A DNA stretch of 61,350 nucleotides from Lachnospiraceae bacterium (GCA_021199495.1 JAJQHY010000059.1:1-61350); one strand, 5' to 3'; shown: positions 26,748 through 35,506, numbered from the stretch's first letter. Program-made: numbers and translations. Notes: generated from the sequence alone by a model not told the origin.

Positions 26748-28544
26748 TTATGCGTTCGCCGCCAGCTCATCCGCGGAGAGCTGAGACAGGGCGATCTGCT
26801 GGTAAACCGGGCAGTTTTTCATCAGTTCCTCGTGGGTCCCGATGCCGGCAACCGCACCGTTGTCCAGCACGACAATCCGATCCGCGTTGCGGATGGTTCC
26901 GATTCTCTGGGCTACGATCAGGCAGGTCGTTCCCTTCAGATCCTTTTTAATCCGCTTACGCAGAATCTGATCTGTCTTGTAATCCAGAGCCGAGAAAGAA
27001 TCATCAAAGATCAAAATCTCAGGCTTGCGCGCGACAGCTCTCGCAATCGCGAGTCTCTGTTTCTGGCCGCCGGATACATTGCTGCCGCCCTGCGCGATCC
27101 AGCTTTCCTCTTTATTATCCATGCTCTTTACAAAATCCGTGGCCTGCGCGATATCCAGCGCCTCTTCCACATCGGCATCTGTCGCCTTCTGCTTTCCTTT
27201 TCCGAATTTTATATTCCCCTTCACAGTGTCCGCGAACAGCGTTGTCTTCTGCGGAATATATCCGATCTTGCTGTAGAGAGTTTCAAAGCTGTAGGTCGAG
27301 ACGTCCTTGCCGTCCAGCAGAACCTTGCCTGACGTGACGTCATACAACCTGGCAGCCAGTCCGACCAGTGTGGATTTTCCGGATCCGGTTGCGCCGATGA
27401 AAGCGACCGTTTCCCCTTTCTTCGCCGTAAAGGAAATGTGCTTCAGGCAGTCCTCGGAAGCGTCCGGATAGCGGAACGACACGTCCTTAAACTCGATGCA
27501 GCCGGACTTTTCAGAGGTTGTTTCCGACCCTTCCCTGACAGCGATATCACTGTCGATTACCTCATTGATACGGGCTGCGGAAACCTGCGCACGGGGCAGC
27601 ATCATGAAAATCATCAGCAGCATGACAAAGGACATAATGACATAGAGTCCATAGGAACTGAAGCTAACCACGTCGCCCAGCATCAGAGAACGGTCTGAAA
27701 TCGCCGCCGCGATTTCCGCAGCTGTCCCGGTGAGAGGTACTTCGATATTATTGATCAGCCAGGCTCCTACATAATAGACACCCACGCTGACGCAGCTCTG
27801 TACAAACATCATAATCGGAGAAAGAACCGCCATCCCGCGGCCGGTGAACAGCTGCGTCTTCATCAGGCTCATGTTGGCCTTCTCAAATTTATCCTCCTGA
27901 TATTTCTCCGCATTGAACGCACGGACGACACGGATGCCGTTTAAATTTTCCTCTGTGATACGGTTCACATCGTCGATCTGTTTCTGAACAATGCGGAATT
28001 TCGGAATCATGATGCCCAACAGAACAATCATTGAGCCGACAATGATGACGACCGCCGCGGCCACCACCGTGGACAGCTGCCAGCTCTTTCCGACAATCTT
28101 GATGATCGCCCAGACAGCCATGATCGGGGCGCGCAGCATCATCTGCAGGCCCATGGCAATGATCATCTGAATCTGTGTGATATCGTTGGTGGTACGGGTG
28201 ATCAGGCTGGCGGTGGAAAACTTCTTGATTTCTCCGCTTCCCATCGCGGAAACCTTCTGGAACACCTTCGTACGCACGTCAAAGGAAAAATCAGACGCAA
28301 TCATGGCCGCCAGATATCCCACAATTACAGTCATCAGCGCGCTGCAGAGCGCACAGCCCAACATCTTTGCGCCGGCGTCATAATACTGCGACAGCTCCGT
28401 GACCTCACTGCTGATCAATACCGTAATCTTCGCCGTGTAATCCGGCAAACGTAAATCAAAATATACCTGACCGCAGACCAGCAGCACGCACAAAAGCGCC
28501 AGCCACCTGTCCTTGGTCTTCATGTTGCTGAAAATATGAAACAT
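26748..28544 (-). CDS. ABC exporter half-transporter, degenerate-site subunit
   Basis: 598 residues: six membrane segments (about 12-320) and a nucleotide-binding domain. Walker A GATGSGKST (384-392) and signature VSGGQ (490-494) are intact. The catalytic Glu after Walker B is Asp515 (LIFDD) and the H-loop His is Gln546 (VAQRIGT). Its own Walker site, paired with the ISAGQ of the partner, should be the non-hydrolysing site of the dimer. GGAGGG precedes ATG 28544. It follows the radical SAM gene by 63 bases on the same strand, suggesting export of, or protection from, something linked to that enzyme. Confidence 0.95.
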   Translation of the reverse strand: MFHIFSNMKTKDRWLALLCVLLVCGQVYFDLRLPDYTAKITVLISSEVTELSQYYDAGAKMLGCALCSALMTVIVGYLAAMIASDFSFDVRTKVFQKVSAMGSGEIKKFSTASLITRTTNDITQIQMIIAMGLQMMLRAPIMAVWAIIKIVGKSWQLSTVVAAAVVIIVGSMIVLLGIMIPKFRIVQKQIDDVNRITEENLNGIRVVRAFNAEKYQEDKFEKANMSLMKTQLFTGRGMAVLSPIMMFVQSCVSVGVYYVGAWLINNIEVPLTGTAAEIAAAISDRSLMLGDVVSFSSYGLYVIMSFVMLLMIFMMLPRAQVSAARINEVIDSDIAVREGSETTSEKSGCIEFKDVSFRYPDASEDCLKHISFTAKKGETVAFIGATGSGKSTLVGLAARLYDVTSGKVLLDGKDVSTYSFETLYSKIGYIPQKTTLFADTVKGNIKFGKGKQKATDADVEEALDIAQATDFVKSMDNKEESWIAQGGSNVSGGQKQRLAIARAVARKPEILIFDDSFSALDYKTDQILRKRIKKDLKGTTCLIVAQRIGTIRNADRIVVLDNGAVAGIGTHEELMKNCPVYQQIALSQLSADELAANA

Positions 28545-28607
28545 GCAAATCCCTCCAGTCTTATTTCAAATTACAATTCATTCAAACCTTCTTACGGTTT
28601 TCAACCA

Positions 28608-29984
28608 TTACCTTTTTCTTTCCTTATGCTCCCGGCTCTTCGGATCCGCTGCCCAGAGTTCGTCCGCCGTCTCTTTCCACGCGTTTGCGTAAGGCGTAGT
28701 CTTATCGCACAGGGCGTCTACATCCTCCGGGCTCTGGTAATCTGTATTCACAGCCCCGGTCTCTTTTACCATCGCGCGCAGACACTCCGGATTCTCCAGC
28801 ATCGGACATGGGCGCATCATGTTTTCGTTAAATGGCTGCTGATCGTGGTAAGCCTGAAACAACGGACTCTTCAGAGCCTCCTTCAGCGTCGTATTGCGGA
28901 TATTGCAGTTAGAATAGTGGATAAATACACACGGCTCCACATCGCCCTTCGCGTTGATATGGAGATAATATCTTCCTCCGGCAATACAGCCATGTACATA
29001 CTCCGCGTCGTTCTGGAAATCCATGGTAAAGAGCGGCTTGGTCTTCCGGAATTTGCGGATCTGCTGATACATCTCTTTACGCTGCGCGGGCGTCGGTAAA
29101 AGTTCAGCAGACGCGTCATTTCCCACCGGCATATAGTGGAAAAACCAGGCAAACAACGCCCCGCAGTCCACCAGCTTGTCAAAGTATTCCTCACCGCTCA
29201 CACTTTCGATGTTTGCCGAAGTATAGCAGGTAGAAACGCCAAATGGAAGTCCGCGCTTCTTCAACAGCTGCATGGCGTGCATCACCTTCGCATAGCTTCC
29301 CTTGCCGCGACGGCTGTCATTTGCATCCTCTGAGCCTTCCAGGCTGAACGCCGGCACAAAATTCTTCACCCGCAGGATTTCATCACAGAACGCCTCATCG
29401 AAGAGCGTACCGTTTGTAAACGCCAGGAATTCGCAGTCCGGATGCATCTCACAGAGTTTGATGATGTCTTTTTTCCGCACAGTCGGCTCACCGCCCGTAT
29501 AGATGTACATGTATACACCGATTTCCTTGCCCTGGCGAATGATGGAATCAATCTCCTCCAGCGTCAGGTTCAGCTCATGTCCATATTCCGCTGCCCAGCA
29601 GCCGGTACACTTCAGATTACATGCACTGGTCGGATCCAGCAGAATTGCCCACGGGGAATTGCAGTGATTTTCCCTCATGTTCTCCTCCTGCCTTCTGCCT
29701 CCTTCCAGACTGGCATTGATGATGAAGTTCTCAAAAAACGTTCTGCGAACCTCAGGATCCATCTGGTAAAACCGCATGATCAGGCGGTACCAGTTGCTGT
29801 CCTTATCCAGTATCGCGTTCCGGATTGCTTCCCTTTGTCCCGCGAACCAATCCTTTGGTGTATATTTATCTACCAACGCCATCAGCTTCGGAATGTTCGT
29901 CTCCGGGTCTTTTTCAAGATATCCAAGCGCCTGCTTCACCACAGTTTCCGTTACACTTGTTTTTGCTTTTTCTGTCAGTTTCAT
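28608..29984 (-). CDS. radical SAM protein with SPASM-like C-terminal cysteines
   Basis: 458 residues. A helical N-terminal region (about 1-110) precedes the radical SAM core, whose 4Fe-4S cysteines are C122, C126 and C129 in SACNLKCTGC. GGEPT lies about 40 residues on. The C-terminal part has several further cysteines (HGCIAGG, EPCVF, NCNI, RPCPM, PECL) suggesting auxiliary clusters. The start is ATG 29984 with AGAGGAGGAAG upstream. It is the first gene of an operon with the ABC exporter pair, divergent from a TetR gene. I see no small precursor-peptide gene nearby, so peptide maturation is not supported. The reaction is unknown. Confidence 0.85.
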   Translation of the reverse strand: MKLTEKAKTSVTETVVKQALGYLEKDPETNIPKLMALVDKYTPKDWFAGQREAIRNAILDKDSNWYRLIMRFYQMDPEVRRTFFENFIINASLEGGRRQEENMRENHCNSPWAILLDPTSACNLKCTGCWAAEYGHELNLTLEEIDSIIRQGKEIGVYMYIYTGGEPTVRKKDIIKLCEMHPDCEFLAFTNGTLFDEAFCDEILRVKNFVPAFSLEGSEDANDSRRGKGSYAKVMHAMQLLKKRGLPFGVSTCYTSANIESVSGEEYFDKLVDCGALFAWFFHYMPVGNDASAELLPTPAQRKEMYQQIRKFRKTKPLFTMDFQNDAEYVHGCIAGGRYYLHINAKGDVEPCVFIHYSNCNIRNTTLKEALKSPLFQAYHDQQPFNENMMRPCPMLENPECLRAMVKETGAVNTDYQSPEDVDALCDKTTPYANAWKETADELWAADPKSREHKERKR

Positions 29985-30000
29985 AATACTTCCTCCTCTT

Positions 30001-30020
30001 TTGCACAACATCTGTTGCAA
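30001..30020. promoter_or_regulatory. operator-like palindrome O1 (radical SAM side)
   Basis: CAACA-TC-TGTTG core at 30006-30017, within a longer near-palindrome. It covers the predicted transcription start of the radical SAM operon. Confidence 0.6.
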
Positions 30021-30025
30021 AACGT

Positions 30026-30054
30026 ATGGTAACACCGCGAATTTCATTCATCAA
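30026..30054 (-). promoter_or_regulatory. promoter of the radical SAM-ABC operon
   Basis: On the minus strand TTGATG (30049-30054) and TACCAT (30026-30031) have a 17-base spacer. TGT directly before the -10 gives an extended -10 (TGTTACCAT). Confidence 0.5.
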
Positions 30055-30065
30055 GCCACAATTTC

Positions 30066-30077
30066 CGACATTTGTCG
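30066..30077. promoter_or_regulatory. operator-like palindrome O2 (middle)
   Basis: A perfect palindrome CGACA-TT-TGTCG. It shares the pattern C(A/G)ACA-NN-TGT(C/T)G with O1 and O3, and its centre lies 60 bases from O1. Confidence 0.6.
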
Positions 30078-30107
30078 CATTTTTGAAATCAGCCTCTTGT
30101 ATTTTTG

Positions 30108-30119
30108 CGACAGCTGTTG
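30108..30119. promoter_or_regulatory. operator-like palindrome O3 (tetR side)
   Basis: CGACA-GC-TGTTG, centred 42 bases from O2 and upstream of the tetR-type gene, where an autoregulatory site would be expected. Confidence 0.6.
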
Positions 30120-30213
30120 TAGACTACGTTTCTGGAAACCGAAGTATCCAAAACACGGGATGCAGTCCGGTTACAGCCATTCATTATTCAAAAAAAGGAG
30201 GAAGAAATACGCA

Positions 30214-30774
30214 ATGAATAAGCATCCAAAAGTGACCGACGCGACACGGGAGGCCTTTGTGTCAGCCTTCTTTCTGCTTGCCGGGAAAAAGAAAATCAGT
30301 CAGATTACCATCCATGAAGTCACGGACCTCGCCGGATACAACCGCACGACCTTTTACCGCTATTTTGAAGACGTGTATGCCCTGATCGAATACAGTGAAA
30401 ATGAACTTCTGGAGAACATACGGAAAGCAATTGAAAAACAAAGCACGGGAGGGCAACTTAACGAAAGTCAGTTTTTCAGGACACTCATTCAATGCTTCCA
30501 TGAGAATAGAGACCGGATTTCCGTTCTTCTGTCTGAGGAAAACCGCGCGCATTTTTTAAGAAGAATTTCCGAAAATGTGACAGATACCCTTTATAAGAAA
30601 GATAACGACACCCCAAAGAAAAAAGTCATCCGTGATATCTATTTTTTCGGAATCTTTTATGCGATCAGCATCAATCTGCAAAGCCAGAATGTTCTGCCAG
30701 ACGAAGACCTGCTCGATATCATCCGGAAAATGTTCGACAGCTGGTACCTGCCGGAAATGATGGGCAATGGATAA
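30214..30774 (+). CDS. TetR/AcrR family transcriptional regulator
   Basis: 186 residues. The N-terminal helix-turn-helix spans about 12-55 (ISQITIHEVTDLAGYNRTTFYRYFED), a clear TetR pattern. The C-terminal ligand domain is helical and unassigned. The reading frame is open far upstream, but AAGGAGG at 30196-30202 and the domain start fix ATG 30214. It is divergent from the radical SAM-ABC operon, with three related palindromes in between, and 59 bases ahead of antiporter copy 2. It probably represses both directions until a ligand, perhaps the exporter substrate, is bound. Confidence 0.9.
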   Translation: MNKHPKVTDATREAFVSAFFLLAGKKKISQITIHEVTDLAGYNRTTFYRYFEDVYALIEYSENELLENIRKAIEKQSTGGQLNESQFFRTLIQCFHENRDRISVLLSEENRAHFLRRISENVTDTLYKKDNDTPKKKVIRDIYFFGIFYAISINLQSQNVLPDEDLLDIIRKMFDSWYLPEMMGNG

Positions 30775-30833
30775 AGGAAAAGAATAGCAGGTAAAAAAAC
30801 AGGAAATGAGATACAGGAGGTGGAAAATACATT

Positions 30834-32159
30834 ATGGTTTATACTTTATTATCTCTTTCAGTCGCCGCGTTTGCGGGTCTTTTGATGACCCGTGTTTTAA
30901 AGCCCTTAAAACTGCCGTCCGTCACCGCTTATCTGATCGCCGGCGTTTTGGTCGGTCCATACTGCCTGGGGCGCCTGGGCATAGATGGTCTGGGATTTGT
31001 CACCATGGAAAGCGTCAACGATCTGGATGTAATCTCCGATGTAGCCCTCGGCTTTATTGCGTTTGCCATAGGCAATGAATTTCGCCTGACCCAGCTGAAA
31101 AAGACCGGAAAACAGGCAACCGTCATCGGGATTACGCAGGCTCTTATGGCAACCCTTTTCGTGGATATTGCGCTTTTGCTTGTCTCCATGGCAACGAACG
31201 GAAGGCTGACTGCAGCACAGGCCATCACCCTTGGTGCCATCGCGACAGCCACCGCACCGGCGGCGACCCTGATGGTGGTGCGCCAGTATAAGGCAAAGGG
31301 GCCTCTGGTTGACATTCTGCTGCCGATTGTCGCCCTGGATGACGCGGTAGGACTGGTGGTATTCGCGGTCAGCTTCGGCGTCGCGCAGGCAATGGTGACA
31401 GGTTCTTACAACCTGATTTCCATTATCATCAATCCGCTGCTGGAAATCGTTTTGTCCCTGGTGCTCGGCGCGCTGATGGGGTGGCTGCTCGCACAGCTGG
31501 AAAAACTGTTTAACTCCAATTCCAACCGTCTGACGCTGTCCATCACCTTCGTCCTTCTGACCACGGCACTGTCCATGCTCGAGTTCGATGCTGGCCCTGT
31601 CACCATCAGCTTCTCCTCTTTGCTGGTGTGCATGATGCTGGGCACCGTTTTCTGCAATCTCTGCCCGCTGTCACACGAAATCATGGCAAGAACAGACAGC
31701 TGGACCAATCCGCTTTTTGCAGCTTTCTTCGTCATTTCCGGTGCACAGCTGGAGCTGGATGTTTTTCTGGACGGCACCATTGTGCTGATTGGCCTTGTTT
31801 ACATCATTACCCGCTCCGCCGGAAAATATATCGGTGCCTTTGTTTCTGCCAGGGCGACACACTGCAGTGATACCATCTGTAAATATCTGGGCATCACGCT
31901 TCTGCCGCAGGCAGGAGTCGCTCTTGGCATGTGTGTCACCGCGCAGCAGCTGGGTGAGCAGGGAGAACTGATCCGCAACATCACCCTCTTTGCTATTCTC
32001 ATCTACGAGCTTGTCGGTCCGATGCTGACGAAAGCTTCCCTGACAAAGGCCGGAGAAATCCAGCCTATGAGCGAAGAGGTGAAAAACCGCCGTCAGGCGA
32101 AACTGGAAAATGTAAAGGACACGCCGTACGAAAGACATGAAAAGCCAAGACACTTATAA
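30834..32159 (+). CDS. cation:proton antiporter (CPA2 / Na_H_Exchanger family), copy 2
   Basis: 441 residues, about 12 membrane segments. It is collinear and clearly similar to copy 1 at 9924-11198: both share VTAYL-AG, GLGF, ALGFIAF-IGNEFRL, ATAPAATLMVVRQYKA and LPQAGVALGM. The Asp pair in ALDDAVGLVVF is kept. AGGAGGTG precedes ATG 30834. It is downstream of the TetR gene on the same strand, so it is probably induced with it, unlike copy 1, which stands alone. The C-terminus overlaps an SDR gene remnant in another frame. Confidence 0.92.
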   Translation: MVYTLLSLSVAAFAGLLMTRVLKPLKLPSVTAYLIAGVLVGPYCLGRLGIDGLGFVTMESVNDLDVISDVALGFIAFAIGNEFRLTQLKKTGKQATVIGITQALMATLFVDIALLLVSMATNGRLTAAQAITLGAIATATAPAATLMVVRQYKAKGPLVDILLPIVALDDAVGLVVFAVSFGVAQAMVTGSYNLISIIINPLLEIVLSLVLGALMGWLLAQLEKLFNSNSNRLTLSITFVLLTTALSMLEFDAGPVTISFSSLLVCMMLGTVFCNLCPLSHEIMARTDSWTNPLFAAFFVISGAQLELDVFLDGTIVLIGLVYIITRSAGKYIGAFVSARATHCSDTICKYLGITLLPQAGVALGMCVTAQQLGEQGELIRNITLFAILIYELVGPMLTKASLTKAGEIQPMSEEVKNRRQAKLENVKDTPYERHEKPRHL

Positions 32160-32265
32160 AAGGAAAAGGATCGCGATCGTGACCGGCGCATCCAGCGGTC
32201 TCGGCAGAGAATTTATTCTGCAACCAAGTCCTTCCTTTATCGCGACAGCCGCTCCTTGCGGATAA
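32137..32265 (+). pseudogene. remnant of a short-chain dehydrogenase/reductase gene
   Basis: An ATG at 32137 inside the antiporter end opens a 42-codon frame. It contains KRIAIVTGASSGLGREF, the beta1-loop-alphaA nucleotide-binding motif (TGxxxGxG) that begins SDR enzymes. After about 28 codons similarity stops, and a TAA follows at 32263. A normal SDR has about 250 residues, so more than 80 percent is missing. The start overlapping the antiporter gene suggests it was once the third gene of the tetR operon. Confidence 0.75.
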
Positions 32266-32384
32266 AACTTTTTTCATCAAAATTTCAGAATTGAATGCGA
32301 CAATCCGGGCCGCGGTGTTGTTGTAATGAAACCTGTACGATGTTAGTATAAGAATATCATAAAAGGCCGGAAGGGAGGTTTCAC

Positions 32385-32699
32385 ATGAAAAATATTATCA
32401 CAATCAGTCGGGAGCTGGGCAGCGGAGGCCGCACAATCGGAAAGCTGGTCGCGGAGCGAAAAAACATCCCCTATTACGACAGAGAATTAATCGATGAGGC
32501 CGCAAAGCTATCCGGGGTTCCGGCAGAATATATTGAAAAGTCGGACCAGAAAATCACCAACAGCTTTCTTTATAACCTGGCCATGGGAACCAGCTATGGC
32601 TACGGTATGCTGGAAGAAGCCAGCGGGCAGCCTCTTCCTTTAACCACACAGGTTTTCTGCGCACAGCAGGAAATCAACAGCAAAAACGCCAGCGGTTAA
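32385..32699 (+). pseudogene. truncated cytidylate kinase-like family gene
   Basis: 104 codons. The N-terminus ISRELGSGGRTIGKLVAE is the P-loop region of cytidylate-kinase-like (AAK-type) proteins, followed by PYYDRELIDEAAK and FLYNLAMGTSYGYG. The family is normally about 200 residues; here the protein ends shortly after FCAQQE, where a downstream terminator stem has been joined on. GGGAGG precedes the ATG at 32385. The core and lid parts are missing, so activity is unlikely. Together with the SDR remnant it marks a decaying segment. Confidence 0.75.
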
Positions 32700-32711
32700 A
32701 CTGGCGTTTTT
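32682..32711. terminator. bidirectional terminator between the truncated kinase and ppdK
   Basis: AAAAACGCCAG and CTGGCGTTTTT are perfect 11-bp arms with an 8-base loop. The kinase remnant's stop codon falls in the loop. The T run works in both directions. Confidence 0.88.
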
Positions 32712-32792
32712 GTGTCTTTTATTCTCCTGAAATTATTCGAATGACTTCTGCAGAGAAAAGCCGGTCCTCTTTTGCGGCTGCAGATATGACTT

Positions 32793-35420
32793 CTACTTAT
32801 TTGCAATGGCTGCCTGTGCCGCCGCCAGTCTGGCGATCGGAACACGATACGGAGAGCAGCTGACATAATCCAGACCAATCCGATGGCAGAACTCCACGGA
32901 GGAAGGATCGCCGCCATGCTCGCCGCAGATGCCGATGTGCAGGTCCGGGCGGGTCTGTCTGCCCAGCTTGATGGCCATCTGCATCATACGACCTACGCCA
33001 ACCTGGTCAAGCTTCGCGAACGGGTCGTTCTCCAGGATCTTGGCGTCATAGTAGGCGTTTAAGAACTTGCCGGCGTCGTCGCGGGAGTAGCCGTAAACCA
33101 TCTGCGTCAGGTCGTTGGTGCCGAAACAGAAGAAGTCCGCTTCCTTCGCGATCTCGTCCGCCGTCAGGCATGCTCTCGGAATCTCGATCATGGCGCCGAC
33201 ATGATATTTCAAATCTACGCCGGAAGCGGCAATCTCCGCGTCCGCCGTGGCAACCACGGTCTTTTTCACATAAACAAGCTCCTTGACCTCGCCGACCAAC
33301 GGGATCATAATCTCCGGAACGATATTCCAGTCCGGATGTGCCTTCTCCACAGTCAGAGCGGCACGGATGACGGCTTTGGTCTGCATCACGGCAATTTCCG
33401 GATAGGAAACAGCCAGACGGCAGCCTCTGTGGCCGAGCATGGGGTTGAACTCATGCAGGGAATCGCAGATCGCGCGAATTTCCTCCACGGTCTTGCCCTT
33501 CGCCAAAGCCAGCTTCTCTATGTCCGCGTCCTCGGTGGGTACGAACTCATGCAGCGGCGGATCCAGGAAACGGATGGTAACCGGATCCCCTTCCATCGCC
33601 TCATAGAGCTGCTCGAAATCCTCCTGCTGCAGCGGCAGGATCTTCTCTAACGCGGCCTCACGCTCCTCAACAGTATCGGAACAGATCATCTCACGGAAAG
33701 TTGCGATTCTGTCCTCACCGAAGAACATGTGCTCGGTACGGCACAGACCGATGCCCTGCGCGCCCAGCTCACGGGCCTTTCTCGCGTCCGCGGGCGTGTC
33801 GGCGTTGGTGCGGACCTCCAGCTTTCTGAATTCATCCGCCCAGGCCATGATGCGGCCGAACTCGCCTTCCATTTTGGCTTCCACCGTCGGCGCTGCGCCC
33901 TCATAGACACAGCCGGTACTTCCGTCAAAGGAAATCACATCTCCCTCATGGTACTCTTTTCCGTTTAAGGTAAATTTCTTATTCGCTTCGTCCATCACGA
34001 TCTCGCCGCAGCCGGATACGCAGCAGGCGCCCATGCCTCTGGCAACCACAGCCGCGTGGCTGGTCATGCCGCCGCGGACAGTCAGGATACCTTCAGACGC
34101 CTTCATACCGGTGATATCCTCCGGGGAAGTCTCCAGACGGACCAACACTACCTTCTCACCCTTTGCAGCCCATTCTACCGCATCCTCGGCTGTAAATACG
34201 ATTTTACCGCAGGCAGCGCCGGGAGCCGCTCCCAGGCCTCTGGTGATGGGTTTTTCCTTTTTGAGCGCTTCCTGGTCGAAGGTCGGATGCAGGAGAGTGT
34301 CCAAATTTCTCGGGTCGATCATTGCCACCGCTTCCTCCGGTGTTCTCACACCCTCGTCCACCAGGTCACAGGCGATCTTCAACGCGGCCTGCGCGGTGCG
34401 CTTGCCGTTGCGGGTCTGCAGCATATACAGCTTACCATGCTCTACAGTAAACTCCATATCCTGCATATCTCTGTAATGATCCTCCAGGATTCTGCAAACA
34501 TCAGTAAACTGTGCAAACGCCTCCGGGAACTTCTCTGCCATCTCGTCGATATGCATCGGCGTACGAACACCGGCCACCACGTCCTCGCCCTGCGCATTGG
34601 TTAAAAACTCGCCGAAAAGGCCCTTTTTGCCGGTCGCAGGATCGCGGGTGAAGGCGACGCCGGTACCGCAGTCATCGCCCATATTGCCGAAGGCCATGGA
34701 CTGCACGTTGACAGCGGTTCCCCAGGAATAGGGGATATCATTGTCGCGGCGATACACATTGGCGCGGGGATTGTCCCAGGAACGGAACACCGCCTTAATG
34801 GCACCCATCAGCTGCTCCTTCGGGTCATCCGGGAAGTCTGTGCCAATCTTGGACTTATACTCGGCCTTGAACTGCTCGGCGAGCTCTTTTAAGTCATCCG
34901 CGTTCAGTTCCACGTCCTGTTTCACGCCGCGGTTCTTTTTCATTTCGTCAATCAGCGTCTCGAAATACTTTTTGCCAACCTCCATGACGACATCGGAGTA
35001 CATCTGGATAAATCTGCGGTAGCAGTCCCAGGCCCAGCGCGGATTGCCGGACTTTTTCGCGATCGCTTCCACAACCTTTTCATTGAGTCCCAGGTTTAAA
35101 ATCGTGTCCATCATGCCCGGCATGGAAGCCCGCGCGCCGGAACGGACGGAAACAAGGAGGGGATTCTCCTCATCTCCAAATTTCTTGCCGGTCTCCTCCT
35201 CCAGCCACGACACATACTCTTCGATCTGCGCTCTGATCTCTTCATTGATCTCACGGCCATCCTCATAATACTGTGTGCATGCCTCCGTGGTGATGGTAAA
35301 GCCCTGTGGAACCGGCAGCCCGACATTGGTCATCTCAGCGAGGTTTGCACCCTTGCCGCCGAGGAGATTGCGCATATCGGCGCTGCCTTCCCGAAATTTG
35401 TAGATCCATTTTTTTCCCAT
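32793..35420 (-). CDS. ppdK: pyruvate, phosphate dikinase
   Basis: Interconverts pyruvate + ATP + Pi with PEP + AMP + PPi. 875 residues, the normal length. Domains: N-terminal ATP-grasp (GGKGANLAEM near 22, the VRSGARASMPGMMDTILNLG block near 92), central phosphohistidine domain with catalytic His in GGMTSHAAVVARG near 455, and C-terminal PEP-binding barrel (GLCRTEHMFF, DPPLHEFVP, GICGEHGGD). GGGAGGACA precedes ATG 35420. It has its own promoter and a hairpin-bearing leader. No PPDK regulatory protein gene is adjacent. It may run in either direction in a PPi-using anaerobe. Confidence 0.98.
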   Translation of the reverse strand: MGKKWIYKFREGSADMRNLLGGKGANLAEMTNVGLPVPQGFTITTEACTQYYEDGREINEEIRAQIEEYVSWLEEETGKKFGDEENPLLVSVRSGARASMPGMMDTILNLGLNEKVVEAIAKKSGNPRWAWDCYRRFIQMYSDVVMEVGKKYFETLIDEMKKNRGVKQDVELNADDLKELAEQFKAEYKSKIGTDFPDDPKEQLMGAIKAVFRSWDNPRANVYRRDNDIPYSWGTAVNVQSMAFGNMGDDCGTGVAFTRDPATGKKGLFGEFLTNAQGEDVVAGVRTPMHIDEMAEKFPEAFAQFTDVCRILEDHYRDMQDMEFTVEHGKLYMLQTRNGKRTAQAALKIACDLVDEGVRTPEEAVAMIDPRNLDTLLHPTFDQEALKKEKPITRGLGAAPGAACGKIVFTAEDAVEWAAKGEKVVLVRLETSPEDITGMKASEGILTVRGGMTSHAAVVARGMGACCVSGCGEIVMDEANKKFTLNGKEYHEGDVISFDGSTGCVYEGAAPTVEAKMEGEFGRIMAWADEFRKLEVRTNADTPADARKARELGAQGIGLCRTEHMFFGEDRIATFREMICSDTVEEREAALEKILPLQQEDFEQLYEAMEGDPVTIRFLDPPLHEFVPTEDADIEKLALAKGKTVEEIRAICDSLHEFNPMLGHRGCRLAVSYPEIAVMQTKAVIRAALTVEKAHPDWNIVPEIMIPLVGEVKELVYVKKTVVATADAEIAASGVDLKYHVGAMIEIPRACLTADEIAKEADFFCFGTNDLTQMVYGYSRDDAGKFLNAYYDAKILENDPFAKLDQVGVGRMMQMAIKLGRQTRPDLHIGICGEHGGDPSSVEFCHRIGLDYVSCSPYRVPIARLAAAQAAIANK

Positions 35421-35450
35421 TGTAGTATGTCCTCCCTTATGAACATAATG

Positions 35451-35472
35451 AGCCGCCCTGTTTCAGGCGGCT
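35451..35472 (-). promoter_or_regulatory. GC-rich hairpin in the ppdK leader
   Basis: AGCCGCC/GGCGGCT arms of 7 bp around an 8-base loop, about 30 bases before the ppdK start. No T run follows, so it is a leader structure, not an obvious terminator. Confidence 0.5.
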
Positions 35473-35506
35473 ATTCGGACTCATATCAGGTCCGTGACAG
35501 TTCCTA

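Noticed and set aside
28545-28607. RiPP precursor peptide next to the radical SAM gene
   Set aside because: No small frame with ribosome site and Cys/Gly-rich core is found in the gaps at 28545-28607, 29985-30213 or 30775-30833.
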